Below, piece by piece: positions 48,987 to 57,885 of a stretch of DNA of 64,000 nucleotides. Positions within the stretch are counted from its first letter, which is position 1, and each line of letters opens with the position of its first letter. Origin of the DNA: Nocardioidaceae bacterium (GTDB taxonomy: Bacteria > Actinomycetota > Actinomycetes > Propionibacteriales > Nocardioidaceae). A program made the position numbers and the translations under genes. Where the stretch lies: NCBI GenBank assembly GCA_017744365.1, contig JAGIBL010000002.1:744001-808000 (forward strand), in the 5' to 3' direction. The notes under the pieces were generated by a model. It was not told the origin of the DNA. It made no database searches and was given only the letters and a program-made list of their open reading frames with translations.

Positions 48987-50191
48987 GGTCGGTCGTGCTC
49001 GTCGGCGGTGGCCAGGCCGGCGCGGTGGCCGCGCGAACCCTCCGCCGGCGCGGGTACGACGGCGCCATCACCGTGCTCGCCGACGAGCCGCACCGGCCCT
49101 ACCAGCGTCCGCCGCTCTCCAAGGAGTACCTGGCCGCGGCGGACGACTCCGGGCTCGAGCTGCTGCCCGAGGCCTGGACGACCGAGCACGCGATCGAGGT
49201 CCGCACCGGCACCCGCGCGGCCGAGATCTGCGCGCGCGAGGGTGCGGTGCTGCTCGCCGACGGCTCCCGGATCCCGGCGGACGCGGTGCTCCTGGCCACC
49301 GGAGCCCGCGCCCGCCGCCTCCCCGGTCTCGACGGCGACGGCGTCTTCGGTCTGCGAACCCGCGACGACGCCGACGGACTGCGCGAGCGGCTCGGGCCGG
49401 GAACCCACCTCGTCATGGTCGGCGGTGGCTTCATCGGCGCCGAGGTCGCCTCGGTGGCGCGCACCCGCGGTGCCGCGGTGACGATGCTCGAGGCCGGGCC
49501 GGTGCCGCTGGCCCAGGCGGTCGGCGCGCGCCTCGGCGAGGCCTGTGCCCGGATCGCCCGGGCGAACGGCGTGGACGTACGCGTGAACACGCGTGTGGAC
49601 GGGCTCCGCACCGGCACCCGGGGTCTCGTGGTGAGGACCTCGGACGGCGATCTCGAGGCCGACGTGGTCGTCGTCGGTGTCGGTGCGGAGCCGAACGTCG
49701 AGCTCGCCGTCGCCTCCGGCCTCGAGGTCGGGCACGGCGTGCTCGTCGACCAGTACTGCCGGACCAGCACCGAGCACGTCTACGCCGCCGGCGACGTCGC
49801 CGAGCACCCGCACGGCGGCCGCCGTGTCCGGGTCGAGCACGTCGACAACGCCACCCGGCAGGCCGCGGTCGCCGCCCGGAACATGCTCGGCGAGCAGACG
49901 CCGTACGACGATCCGCACTGGTTCTACTCCGACCAGTTCGGCCGCAACCTGCAGCACGTCGGCCACGCCGGCACCCACGACCGGATGGTCGTGCGCGGTG
50001 ACCTGGAGGACGAGTCCTGGACGGCGTTCTTCCTCGACGACGCCGGCCTGGTGACCGCGGCGTTCGCGCTCGACGCCGGCGAGGAGATCGCGGTCGCCCG
50101 CGAGCTGATCTCGATGCGGCTCGGCGTGCCCGAGCACGTCCTCGCCGACCGCGACGCCGACCTGTTCGAGGCCCTGGAGGAGGTCGGATGA
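48983..50191 (+). CDS. FAD-dependent ferredoxin reductase
   Basis: A 402-residue NAD(P)H:ferredoxin reductase of the oxygenase-coupled (glutathione reductase-type) class. FAD-binding VGGGQAGAVAARTLRRRG at the N-terminus, PYQRPPLSKEYL, NAD-binding MVGGGFIGAEVASVARTRG near 148, and VYAAGDVAEHP close to 265, followed by the C-terminal reductase domain. It overlaps both neighbours by 4 bp. Feeds electrons to the preceding Rieske protein (inference from position). Confidence 0.9.
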   Translation: MRSVVLVGGGQAGAVAARTLRRRGYDGAITVLADEPHRPYQRPPLSKEYLAAADDSGLELLPEAWTTEHAIEVRTGTRAAEICAREGAVLLADGSRIPADAVLLATGARARRLPGLDGDGVFGLRTRDDADGLRERLGPGTHLVMVGGGFIGAEVASVARTRGAAVTMLEAGPVPLAQAVGARLGEACARIARANGVDVRVNTRVDGLRTGTRGLVVRTSDGDLEADVVVVGVGAEPNVELAVASGLEVGHGVLVDQYCRTSTEHVYAAGDVAEHPHGGRRVRVEHVDNATRQAAVAARNMLGEQTPYDDPHWFYSDQFGRNLQHVGHAGTHDRMVVRGDLEDESWTAFFLDDAGLVTAAFALDAGEEIAVARELISMRLGVPEHVLADRDADLFEALEEVG

Positions 50192-51678
50192 CCACGATCG
50201 AGCAGTCCCCGGCCGGGACCACCACCGGCACCGTGCACATCGCGAACCTCATCGGCGGCGAGTGGACCGGCTCGGTGACCGACCGCCGCTACCTGCGCGA
50301 GAACCCGGCCGCGGTCGACGAGGTGGTGCTCGACGTCCCCGACTCCGGCGCCGACGACGTGGCCGACGCGGTCGCGCACGTGTCCGCCGGCTACCACGCG
50401 TGGGCGGCGACGCCCGCCGAGGACCGCGCCGACGTGCTCCTCCGCGCCGCCGACCTTCTTGCCTCGCGCGCCGAGCAGCTCGCCGTCGAGCTCGTCCGCG
50501 AGGAGGGCAAGACGCTGGCCGAGGCGCGCAACGAGACCCGCCGGACACCGCAGAACCTGCGCGCCTTCGCGGGCGAGGCACTCCGGCTGGCGGGCGAGAC
50601 CTTCCCGACCGGGGGCACCTCGATGGTGCTCACCCGGCGCGAGCCAGTCGGCGTGGTCGCCGCGATCACCCCCTGGAACTTCCCGCTGAACATTCCCTCG
50701 CGCAAGCTCGGCCCGGCCCTGGCCGCCGGCAACGGTGTGGTCTTCAAGCCCAGCGAGCTGACCCCGCTGCTCGGGCAGCGCCTGGTCGAGGCGCTGCTGG
50801 AGGCCGGCGTACCCGGCGGCGCACTGGCGCTGGTGCACGGGCACGCCGAGGTCGGCCGGGCCCTGGTCGCCGACCGTCGCGTCGACGCGGTTACCTTCAC
50901 CGGCTCGACCGCGGTCGGCGAGGCGATCCACGCCGCGGTGCCGCCGTGGGTGCGCACCCAGCTCGAGCTCGGCGGGAAGAACGCCGTGCTCGTCTGGTCC
51001 GACGCCGACCTCGACCTGGCCGCCGACCTGATCGCCAAGGGCGCCTTCGGGCTCACCGGCCAGGCCTGCACCGGCACCTCGCGGGTGGTCGTGCACGAGA
51101 GCGTGCTCAACGGCCTGCTGGACCGGGTGATGGAGCGCGCCCGCGCCGCGGTGATCGGCAACGGCCTGGTCTCCGGCGTGACCATGGGCCCGCTCGCGAA
51201 CGCCGCCCAGCGCGACAAGCACCACGCCTACCTGCAGGTCGCCCACGACGAGGGCGCCCGGCTCGAGACGCCGACCGGCGACTGGTCCCCGGCAGGGGGC
51301 TGGTTCGTCCGCCCGGCCGTGCTCACCGGCGTCGCGCCCGGGAGCCGGCTGGCCCAGGAAGAGGTGTTCTCGCCGATGCTCGCCTTCCTCAGCGTGAGTT
51401 CCTGGGAGGAGGCGATGACGGTGATGAACGGGACGTCGTACGGGCTCTCGGCCGGCCTGGTCAGCGGCAGCCTGGACACCGCGCTGCGCTTCGCCGCCGA
51501 GGCCGAGGCCGGCGTCGTCAAGGTCAACCAGGCCACCACCGGGGTCGCGATCAACGCCCCGTTCGGTGGCCTGAAGAGGTCGAGCACGCAGACGTTCAAG
51601 GAACAGGGCGGCGCCTCGATGATGCAGTTCTACACCCGCGAGAAGACCGTCTACCTGAGCCCGGAGGAGCCCGCATGA
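50188..51678 (+). CDS. Aldehyde dehydrogenase
   Basis: A 496-residue NAD(P)-dependent oxidoreductase: ITPWNFPLNIPSRKLGPAL, FTGSTAVGEAI, general base E260 in LELGGKNA, nucleophile C294 in TGQACTGTSRV and NAPFGGLKRS near the end. Full family length. It oxidises an aldehyde to the acid, probably the product of the diiron oxidase reaction. The last codons overlap the next gene in an ATGA. Succinate-semialdehyde or amino-aldehyde specificity cannot be read from sequence. Confidence 0.9.
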   Translation: MTTIEQSPAGTTTGTVHIANLIGGEWTGSVTDRRYLRENPAAVDEVVLDVPDSGADDVADAVAHVSAGYHAWAATPAEDRADVLLRAADLLASRAEQLAVELVREEGKTLAEARNETRRTPQNLRAFAGEALRLAGETFPTGGTSMVLTRREPVGVVAAITPWNFPLNIPSRKLGPALAAGNGVVFKPSELTPLLGQRLVEALLEAGVPGGALALVHGHAEVGRALVADRRVDAVTFTGSTAVGEAIHAAVPPWVRTQLELGGKNAVLVWSDADLDLAADLIAKGAFGLTGQACTGTSRVVVHESVLNGLLDRVMERARAAVIGNGLVSGVTMGPLANAAQRDKHHAYLQVAHDEGARLETPTGDWSPAGGWFVRPAVLTGVAPGSRLAQEEVFSPMLAFLSVSSWEEAMTVMNGTSYGLSAGLVSGSLDTALRFAAEAEAGVVKVNQATTGVAINAPFGGLKRSSTQTFKEQGGASMMQFYTREKTVYLSPEEPA

Positions 51679-52067
51679 GCCAGCCAGAGGAGCAGCCGTC
51701 CGAGGAAGTGGTCTTCCACCGGGTGGCGCGCGCCGGTCAGGTGCCCGAGGGGTACATCCGCCGGTTCTACGTCGGCGACCTGGAGTGCGCGGTCGCCCGG
51801 CTGCGCGGCCAGGTCTTCGCGACCAGCAACTACTGCACCCACCTGGACTGCCTGCTCTCCAGCGGCAAGATCATCGACGACGGCATCCGCTGCTCCTGCC
51901 ACGGCAGCGTCTTCGACCTGGAGACCGGCGACCCGATCTACCCGCCGGCCACCGAGCCGATCGCGGTCTACCCGGTGCGCGAGGAGGACGGCGAGGTGTA
52001 CGTCGGGGTGAGCGAGGCCGACGTGGTCTCGGGCGGTCCGCGCCGGCGTCGTCTGCGCCGGGACTGA
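51675..52067 (+). CDS. Second Rieske-type [2Fe-2S] protein
   Basis: A 130-residue Rieske protein with C54/H56 (YCTHLD) and C73/H76 (CSCHGS) ligands, a short acidic head and a basic C-terminal tail (SGGPRRRRLRRD). It is of the bc1/ferredoxin-like type with a longer linker between ligands than the first. Two Rieske proteins in one operon suggest either two electron acceptors or a role for one of them in a different oxygenase. Start chosen at ATG 51675, overlapping the previous stop. Confidence 0.82.
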   Translation: MSQPEEQPSEEVVFHRVARAGQVPEGYIRRFYVGDLECAVARLRGQVFATSNYCTHLDCLLSSGKIIDDGIRCSCHGSVFDLETGDPIYPPATEPIAVYPVREEDGEVYVGVSEADVVSGGPRRRRLRRD

Positions 52068-52080
52068 CGGCCGCGGGACG

Positions 52081-53685
52081 ATGACAGAGCCCGTCGCGCC
52101 CAGCCCGGTGCCCGCGCTCGGCACCCGCGGCGCCGTCTCCTCCAGCCACCCGGCGGTCTCCCAGCTCGGCGCGCACGTGCTCGCCGGCGGCGGCAACGCC
52201 TTCGACGCCACCCTGGCGATGGCAGCGCTCTCCTGGCTGGTGCTGCCCGGCCAGTGCGGTCTCGGCGGGGACGCGTTCGTGATGGTGCGCGAGCGCGACG
52301 GCCGGGTCTGGACGCTCAACGGCAGCGGCTTCGGGCCCGACGGCGGTACCCCGGACTTCTACCGCGCGCACGGGCTGGACGCGCTCCCGCTCGGCGGACC
52401 GCTGGCGGTCGCGGTGCCCGGCGCACCGGCCGTCGTCGGCGCACTGCACGAGCGGGCCAGCCGCTCGCTGACGGACCTCTGGGGCCCCGCGATCGACGCC
52501 GCGCTGGACGGCGTGCCGTGCACCGCGAAGACACTGGCCGACATCTCCGAGCACGCCGCCGGCCTGGCCGCGGACCCGGGCGCCCGCGAGGTGTTCCTGC
52601 CCGAGGGCCGGCTGCCGCGGGTCGGCGACCGGCTGCGGCACGCCGACCTGGCCCGTACCCTGACCCTCCTCGCCGGTGACCTCGGTGCCTTCTACACCGG
52701 CTGGTTCGCCGAGCGCGCCGTGTCCTCGCTGCTCGGCGACGGCGCCCCGTTCACCGGCGAGGAGTGGGCTCTCGGCGGCCGGATGGTTCCCGAGGCCGCG
52801 CTGCACACGTCGTACGGCGGACTGGTGCTGCACGAGACGCCGCTGCCCACCCCGGGCTGGATGGTGCTGCACCAGGCACGGCTGCTCGACGGCCGGATCG
52901 CGCAGTCCGAGCCGCTCGGCGCGGAGGCGGTGCACTGGTTCGCCGAGGCCGCGCGCGCCTCGTTCCGGCACCGCTTCGCGACCGGCTCGTACGACGACGC
53001 CTGGCAGCGCGCGACGACCGAGGACGCGCTCGCCGAGACCCGCGAGCGGATCGGCTCGTTCCAGGCCAGCGGCGCTCCCGGGCTGACCCTGGCCGGCGAC
53101 ACCACCTCGACGGTGTGCGTGGACGCCGACGGCACCGCGGTCTCGTTCATCCACTCGCTGGCCTTCACCTTCGGGGCGCGCACGACCGTGCCCGGGACCG
53201 GCGTGCTGCTCAACAACCGGCTCGGCCGCGGGGCGTACCTGATCGACGGGCACCCCAACGAGGTGATGCCGCGCCGCAAGCCGATGCACACCCTCAACGC
53301 CTGGCTGCTCACCGACGGCGACGACCTGGTCGCGCTCGGCAACTGCCCCGGCGGCGACGGCCAGGTGCAGTGGAACATGCAGGTGGTCAGCCACCTCGTC
53401 GACCACGGCACCGGCGTGCAGCGGGCGGTCTCGCTGCCCCGCGTCACGGTGCACCCGGGCTCGGACGCGGACGTGCTCGGCGCCGAGCCGGTGCTGCGCG
53501 TCGAGGACGGCATCGACGTCGCGGTCACCGACCGGCTCGAGGCCTGGGGCCACCGGGTCGAACGGGTGCCCGCACAGCGCGGCGGGCCCGGCGGCTCGGC
53601 GCTGGTGATCGGCTTGGACCAGCAACGGGGCGTGCTCGCAGCCGCGGCCGACCCCCGGATGGAAGGGGTGGCTCTTGCTCTCTGA
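52081..53685 (+). CDS. Gamma-glutamyltransferase family Ntn hydrolase
   Basis: A 534-residue enzyme of the gamma-glutamyltransferase fold, made as one chain and cut itself before T341 (AGDTTSTVCVDADG), giving subunits of about 340 and 194 residues, near the family norm. It has no signal peptide, so it should act in the cytosol. LAGGGNAFDATLA, GLGGDAFVMV and NPDG-like turns mark the large subunit. It would hydrolyse or transfer a gamma-glutamyl or related amide group. In this operon it may release a glutamylated intermediate, or act as an acylase (the fold is shared with cephalosporin acylases). Confidence 0.8.
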   Translation: MTEPVAPSPVPALGTRGAVSSSHPAVSQLGAHVLAGGGNAFDATLAMAALSWLVLPGQCGLGGDAFVMVRERDGRVWTLNGSGFGPDGGTPDFYRAHGLDALPLGGPLAVAVPGAPAVVGALHERASRSLTDLWGPAIDAALDGVPCTAKTLADISEHAAGLAADPGAREVFLPEGRLPRVGDRLRHADLARTLTLLAGDLGAFYTGWFAERAVSSLLGDGAPFTGEEWALGGRMVPEAALHTSYGGLVLHETPLPTPGWMVLHQARLLDGRIAQSEPLGAEAVHWFAEAARASFRHRFATGSYDDAWQRATTEDALAETRERIGSFQASGAPGLTLAGDTTSTVCVDADGTAVSFIHSLAFTFGARTTVPGTGVLLNNRLGRGAYLIDGHPNEVMPRRKPMHTLNAWLLTDGDDLVALGNCPGGDGQVQWNMQVVSHLVDHGTGVQRAVSLPRVTVHPGSDADVLGAEPVLRVEDGIDVAVTDRLEAWGHRVERVPAQRGGPGGSALVIGLDQQRGVLAAAADPRMEGVALAL

Positions 53686-54160
53686 CGAGGTCTCCGACCC
53701 GGCCGCCGAGCTGGCCGGCGTGCTGTCCCCACCGCCCTCGGCGCAAGGCGGCTACCTGCCCGCGGTCGCGCACGCCGGCGTGCTCGTCACCGCCGGGATG
53801 ACCCCGCGCGTCGACGGCGTGCTGCACCTGCGCGGCCAGGTCGGCACCGACCTGTCCGTCGACGAGGCCCAGGAGGCCGCGGCCGTCGCGGTCGGCAACG
53901 CGCTCTCCGCGGCGTTGGCCGCACTGGACCCGGGACAGCAGCTGGACCGGGTGCTGCGGATGACGGTCTACGTGAACGCGGCGCCCGGGTTCACCGAGCA
54001 CACCGCCGTGGCCGACGGCGCCTCCTCACGGCTGCGGGAGCTGCTCGGCGAGCGCGGCGCGGCCAGCCGGACCGCGGTCGGGGTGACCTCGCTGCCCGGA
54101 GGCGCCTGCGTCGAGCTGGACCTGACCTGCTCCTGGCACGAGCTGGAGGGCGGAGCCTGA
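53675..54160 (+). CDS. RidA/YjgF family protein
   Basis: A 161-residue RidA-fold protein: YLPAVAHAGVLVTAGMTPRVDG, GQVGTDLSVDEAQEAAAVAVGNALSA, VLRMTVYVNAAPGFTEH and GGACVELDLTCSWH. Family proteins hydrolyse reactive enamines/imines; here it could remove an imine formed by amine oxidation. TTG start 53675 overlaps the ggt stop by 11 bp with AAGGGG upstream. It ends 4 bp from the convergent 54165 gene. Confidence 0.8.
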   Translation: MLSDEVSDPAAELAGVLSPPPSAQGGYLPAVAHAGVLVTAGMTPRVDGVLHLRGQVGTDLSVDEAQEAAAVAVGNALSAALAALDPGQQLDRVLRMTVYVNAAPGFTEHTAVADGASSRLRELLGERGAASRTAVGVTSLPGGACVELDLTCSWHELEGGA

Positions 54161-54164
54161 TGGC

Positions 54165-54617
54165 TCAGCTGGGCGGGTTGGCGGCGACGTGCTCGGCGAA
54201 GGCAGCGAGCCCGGCGGCGCCGACGGCCTTGTCCTGCGCACCGGTCCCGCCGGAGACGCCCAGCCCACCGACGATCGCGCCGTCGTACTCGATCGGGAAG
54301 CCGCCCACGAAGATGGCGAACTTGCCCGGCAGCATGTGGCTGATCCCGAACGCCTCGTTGCCCGGCAGGGCGGGACCGTTGGGCGGCTCGTTGAACAGGT
54401 GGGTGGCGCGCTCGTGGCCCGCGGCGGTGAACGCCTTCGCGATGGCGATGTCCACGCCGGTCAGCCGGGCGCCCGGGAGCCGGTGCAGCGCGACCACGTT
54501 GCCGCCGTCGTCGACCACGCAGAGCGTCTGCTTCACCCCCAGCTCCTCGGCCTTCGCGCGGGCGGCGGCGAGCACGGGCAGGGCGTCGTCGAGAGTGATC
54601 CGGAAGACGGAGTGCAT
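54165..54617 (-). CDS. GlcG/HbpS-like protein (DUF336)
   Basis: A 150-residue alpha/beta protein with the family blocks CVVDDGGNVVALHRLPGA, IAIAKAFTAAGHERATHL, PGKFAIFVGGFPIEYDGAIVGGLGVSGGTGAQD. In Streptomyces HbpS binds heme; other members occur with propanediol or glycolate genes. It carries no signal peptide. It lies alone on the minus strand between the operon and the pucR gene, from which it diverges. Confidence 0.85.
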   Translation of the reverse strand: MHSVFRITLDDALPVLAAARAKAEELGVKQTLCVVDDGGNVVALHRLPGARLTGVDIAIAKAFTAAGHERATHLFNEPPNGPALPGNEAFGISHMLPGKFAIFVGGFPIEYDGAIVGGLGVSGGTGAQDKAVGAAGLAAFAEHVAANPPS

Positions 54618-54689
54618 GGCGTCGAGTCTGCTGATCGCACCCCGCGGCGGGTACGGGCAAAGTGCTCAACTTCCCCGGATTCCTTCGGT

Positions 54690-54695
54690 TAGGGT
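54690..54695 (+). promoter_or_regulatory. Predicted -10 for a leaderless pucR gene
   Basis: TAGGGT, then 6 bases, then the ATG at 54702; no Shine-Dalgarno. Confidence 0.45.
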
Positions 54696-54701
54696 GCACA
54701 G

Positions 54702-56366
54702 ATGACGGGAGACCTCACCGTCCGCCGGCTCCTCGAGGAGCGGCAGCTGCGCGGGGCACGGGTGCTGACCGGCGAGGAGCACCTGGACCGCGACGTCCGC
54801 TGGTGCCACGCGCTGGCCGACGTGCTCGGCGACGAGGACCCCGACCTGACCGGCGTGGTCGTGCTCGCGGACGCCGCCCGGCTCGACCCGCAGCAGTGGT
54901 CGGACCTGCTGCGCAGCAACTGCGCGGCGATCCTGGTGCGCAGCGACACCCCGGTCCGCCCGCCTGCCCCGCCTCGCGGCGCCGAGCCGCCGCCGGTGGT
55001 ACAGGTCGCGGGCTCGGTGCACAGCCGCGGTCTCGTCGAGCTGGTCGCCACCCTGAGCCTGGCCCACCAGACCCACGTGCTGCAGTACGGCCAGCGGGTG
55101 CACTCGACGCTGGCCCAGCTGCTGCACCGCGGCGCCGGGCTCACCTCGCTGTGCAGCCGGCTGGCCCGTCTCTCCGACTGCGCGGTCGCCGTGGTGGGCA
55201 ACGACCTGCACCTGCTCGCCTTCGACCCGGGCCCGGCCGCGCTCGACCCGGCCGCGGTCACCGCGGCGCTGAAGTCGGCCGAGCCGTGCCTCAGCGAGCT
55301 GAGCGGGCACACCCCGCAGAGCGTGGCCGTGCTCGACCTCGCCGTACGCGACCGCTCGGTGACCTGCCTGGCCGGCGCCATCGAGCTGGTCGAGCAGCGC
55401 GACGGCTGGGTGGTGCTCATCGACGACGCCGAGGAGGTCACCGACCACGACCTCGCCGAGCACCGGGTCGCGGTCGAGCAGGCGGTCACCATCGTCGGCA
55501 CCGAGCTGCTCCGGGTCCGCGGTCTCGAACGGGCCGAGGAGCGGGCCCGCGGCAACTTCGTGCACGCGCTGCTGCACGCCCGGTTCACCAACCACGCCGA
55601 CCTGGTGGCGCGCTCCTCGCACTACGACTTCGACACCGAGGCCCGCTACGCCGTGATCGTGGCGCACAGCGGCGGCCTGATCGCGCGCGGCGACTCCCCC
55701 GCCAAGCTCGCCGAGATGGCTCGCGACGCCGCCAAGCTGGCCGAGAGCCCGCAGCGGCAGACGCTGACCGCGGTGGTCGGCGACGCGATCGCCGTCGTCC
55801 GGCAGGTCTCGCCGAGCCGGCGCGGCCAGGACGACCCGGCCACCAAGGAGCTGCGCGAGTACGCCACCGCGCTCGACCGCCGGCTGACCGAGCGCAGCCA
55901 GCGCGACGTCCTGGTCGCCTACGGCCGCCCGGTCGAGGGCGCCGAGGCGATCGTGGAGAGCTACCGCGAGGCCCGGGTCGCGCTCGACCTGCGGCAGCGG
56001 CTGCGGGTCAACGACGTCTGCGGGTTCGCCGACCTGCGGGTGGACTCGGTGCTGCTCGAGCTGGCCCAGCAGCAGCCCGGCCGGGAGTTCTCCACCGAGA
56101 TGCTCGACCCGCTGCGAGCCGAGCGCGACGGCCGGCTGGTCGAGGTGGCGCGGGCGTACGTCGAGGCGGGCGGCAACATCAACGAGACCGCCCGGCGGCT
56201 GAGCGTGCACCGCAACACGCTGCTCTACAAGCTGGACCGGATCACCCGGCTGCTGCAGCGCAACATCCGCGAGCCCGACACCCAGTTCGCCGTGTGGCTG
56301 GCGATCCGGCTGACCGACCTGGACGAGACCGCCCGGCGGGTCAACCGGGATCTGGCGTCCGGATGA
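54702..56366 (+). CDS. PucR family transcriptional regulator
   Basis: A 554-residue activator or repressor: an N-terminal PucR effector-binding domain (about 5-125), a middle segment, and a C-terminal helix-turn-helix (from about 487: EAGGNINETARRLSVHRNTLLYKLDRI), the PucR HTH_30 signature. Family members govern catabolism of purines, amines and amides. It stands between the diiron oxidase operon and two transporters, so it is the likely switch for both. The 3' end overlaps the convergent MFS gene by 26 bp. Confidence 0.87.
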   Translation: MTGDLTVRRLLEERQLRGARVLTGEEHLDRDVRWCHALADVLGDEDPDLTGVVVLADAARLDPQQWSDLLRSNCAAILVRSDTPVRPPAPPRGAEPPPVVQVAGSVHSRGLVELVATLSLAHQTHVLQYGQRVHSTLAQLLHRGAGLTSLCSRLARLSDCAVAVVGNDLHLLAFDPGPAALDPAAVTAALKSAEPCLSELSGHTPQSVAVLDLAVRDRSVTCLAGAIELVEQRDGWVVLIDDAEEVTDHDLAEHRVAVEQAVTIVGTELLRVRGLERAEERARGNFVHALLHARFTNHADLVARSSHYDFDTEARYAVIVAHSGGLIARGDSPAKLAEMARDAAKLAESPQRQTLTAVVGDAIAVVRQVSPSRRGQDDPATKELREYATALDRRLTERSQRDVLVAYGRPVEGAEAIVESYREARVALDLRQRLRVNDVCGFADLRVDSVLLELAQQQPGREFSTEMLDPLRAERDGRLVEVARAYVEAGGNINETARRLSVHRNTLLYKLDRITRLLQRNIREPDTQFAVWLAIRLTDLDETARRVNRDLASG

Positions 56367-57702
56367 GCACGCCCGGCATCGGCGGCGGGTCCGGGCCCAG
56401 GTAGCTGGCCGCCAGCCCCAGCCCGGCCAGCACCGCGCATCCGCCGAAGAGCACGGGCATCGCGTCGGCGGAGTAGACCAGCGCCACCCAGGCCGCGGCG
56501 ATGGCCGAGCCGGAGAAGCGCATCATCGAGAACAGCCCGAGCGCGGCGCCGTACCCGCCGGCCGGGGAGCTGGAGGCGCCCGCGGCGGCCGGCGTCTGCA
56601 CCGCCGCCATCCCGATGCCGAGGACCAGCATCATCACGGTGAGCAGGACCGCCGTGGTGGTGCCGGTGCCCAGCGACGCGACCAGCCCGGTGGCCAGCGT
56701 GCCCGCGACCAGGATCACCAGCCCGGAGCGGAGCACCAGCCGCGGGCCGTGCCGGCGGCTGAGCCGGCTGACCACCGGCGCGGCCAGCACCATCACCGCC
56801 GGCAGCGTGAAGAACAGCACCCCGGCGGCGGCACGGGACAGGCCCAGCGGCCCGGTGAAGTAGAGCGGCAGCGCGACCAGCACCGTGCCCAGGCAGAACA
56901 TCTGCCCGAACGCGGCGGTGGTGCTGCGCAGGAACCGCGACTCGCGCAGCACCCACAGCGGGATCATCGCCTGCGCGCGACCGCGCGAGACCGCGACGTA
57001 CCCGAGCCCGAGCGCCAGCCCGGCGACCGCCTCGAGCGCCGGCACCCAGGCGCTCTCGGTGCGCTGCGAGAGGGTGGTCGCGGCCACCAGCACCAGCCCG
57101 ACACCACCGGTGAGCAGCACCGCCCCGCGGACGTCGAACGGGCTCTCCCGCCGCGGCACCGCGGGCACGAACAGCCACGTGCAGACCAGCACCAGCAGGC
57201 AGGCCACCGCCAGCACGACGAAGATGGTCCGCCAGCCGAACGCGTCGCTGATGACGCCGCCGGTGGGCGGGCCGACGGCCTGGCCGACGCCGTTGGCCGC
57301 GGCCCAGGCGCTCATCATCTCGATGCGCCGGTCGGGGTGGAACGCGCCCAGCAGGCCCATCACCATGGGCGGGATCGCCGAGCAGGCCAGCCCCTGCACG
57401 CCACGGAGGACCACCAGCACGGTGAGGTTGGGCGCGAGCGCGGCCAGCGACTGGGCCACCAGCATCAGCACCAGCGCGAGCACCAGGGTCCGCTTCTGCC
57501 CGAACCTGTCGCCGAGCCAGCCGGTCACCGGCATCGCGATCGCCAGCGCCAGCACGAACGCGCTCACGCACAGCACCGCGGCCGAGAGCGAGGCGTCCAG
57601 GTCGGCGGCGATCGAGCGCAACGGCACGTTGACGACGTTGTTGCACATGGTGCCGAGCACGGTGACCGACAGCAGGGTCACCCGAGCGACGCCCAGCGCC
57701 AC
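56341..57702 (-). CDS. MFS transporter, DHA2-like
   Basis: A 453-residue permease with about 14 predicted membrane helices (DHA2/EmrB type). Motifs: GWLGDRFGQKRTL (loop 2-3), VLRGVQGLACSAIPPMVMGLL, and GPPTGGVISDAFGWRTIF at the helix 5 antiporter site. GTG 57702 is taken because AGGAGG lies 5 bases upstream; an earlier ATG at 57756 gives an unlikely basic head. Divergent from the 57886 gene. Substrate unknown, possibly the same compound or its product as the operon processes. Confidence 0.85.
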   Translation of the reverse strand: MALGVARVTLLSVTVLGTMCNNVVNVPLRSIAADLDASLSAAVLCVSAFVLALAIAMPVTGWLGDRFGQKRTLVLALVLMLVAQSLAALAPNLTVLVVLRGVQGLACSAIPPMVMGLLGAFHPDRRIEMMSAWAAANGVGQAVGPPTGGVISDAFGWRTIFVVLAVACLLVLVCTWLFVPAVPRRESPFDVRGAVLLTGGVGLVLVAATTLSQRTESAWVPALEAVAGLALGLGYVAVSRGRAQAMIPLWVLRESRFLRSTTAAFGQMFCLGTVLVALPLYFTGPLGLSRAAAGVLFFTLPAVMVLAAPVVSRLSRRHGPRLVLRSGLVILVAGTLATGLVASLGTGTTTAVLLTVMMLVLGIGMAAVQTPAAAGASSSPAGGYGAALGLFSMMRFSGSAIAAAWVALVYSADAMPVLFGGCAVLAGLGLAASYLGPDPPPMPGVLIRTPDPG

Positions 57703-57885
57703 GTAACCCTCCTCGCGTCGTGTCCGTGTCCCTTGTGGCTCCCCCTCATGGTGCACCGGACGGACTTCCGAGCTTCAGGGACATCCTGCACAGAAAGTGC
57801 CACCGTAGTTGGGCAACGTCGATGTAGCAGCGGGCTCCGCGGGACGAGCAACCTGACGCAACCCCGCCTAGCCCCTGGAGGCTCC

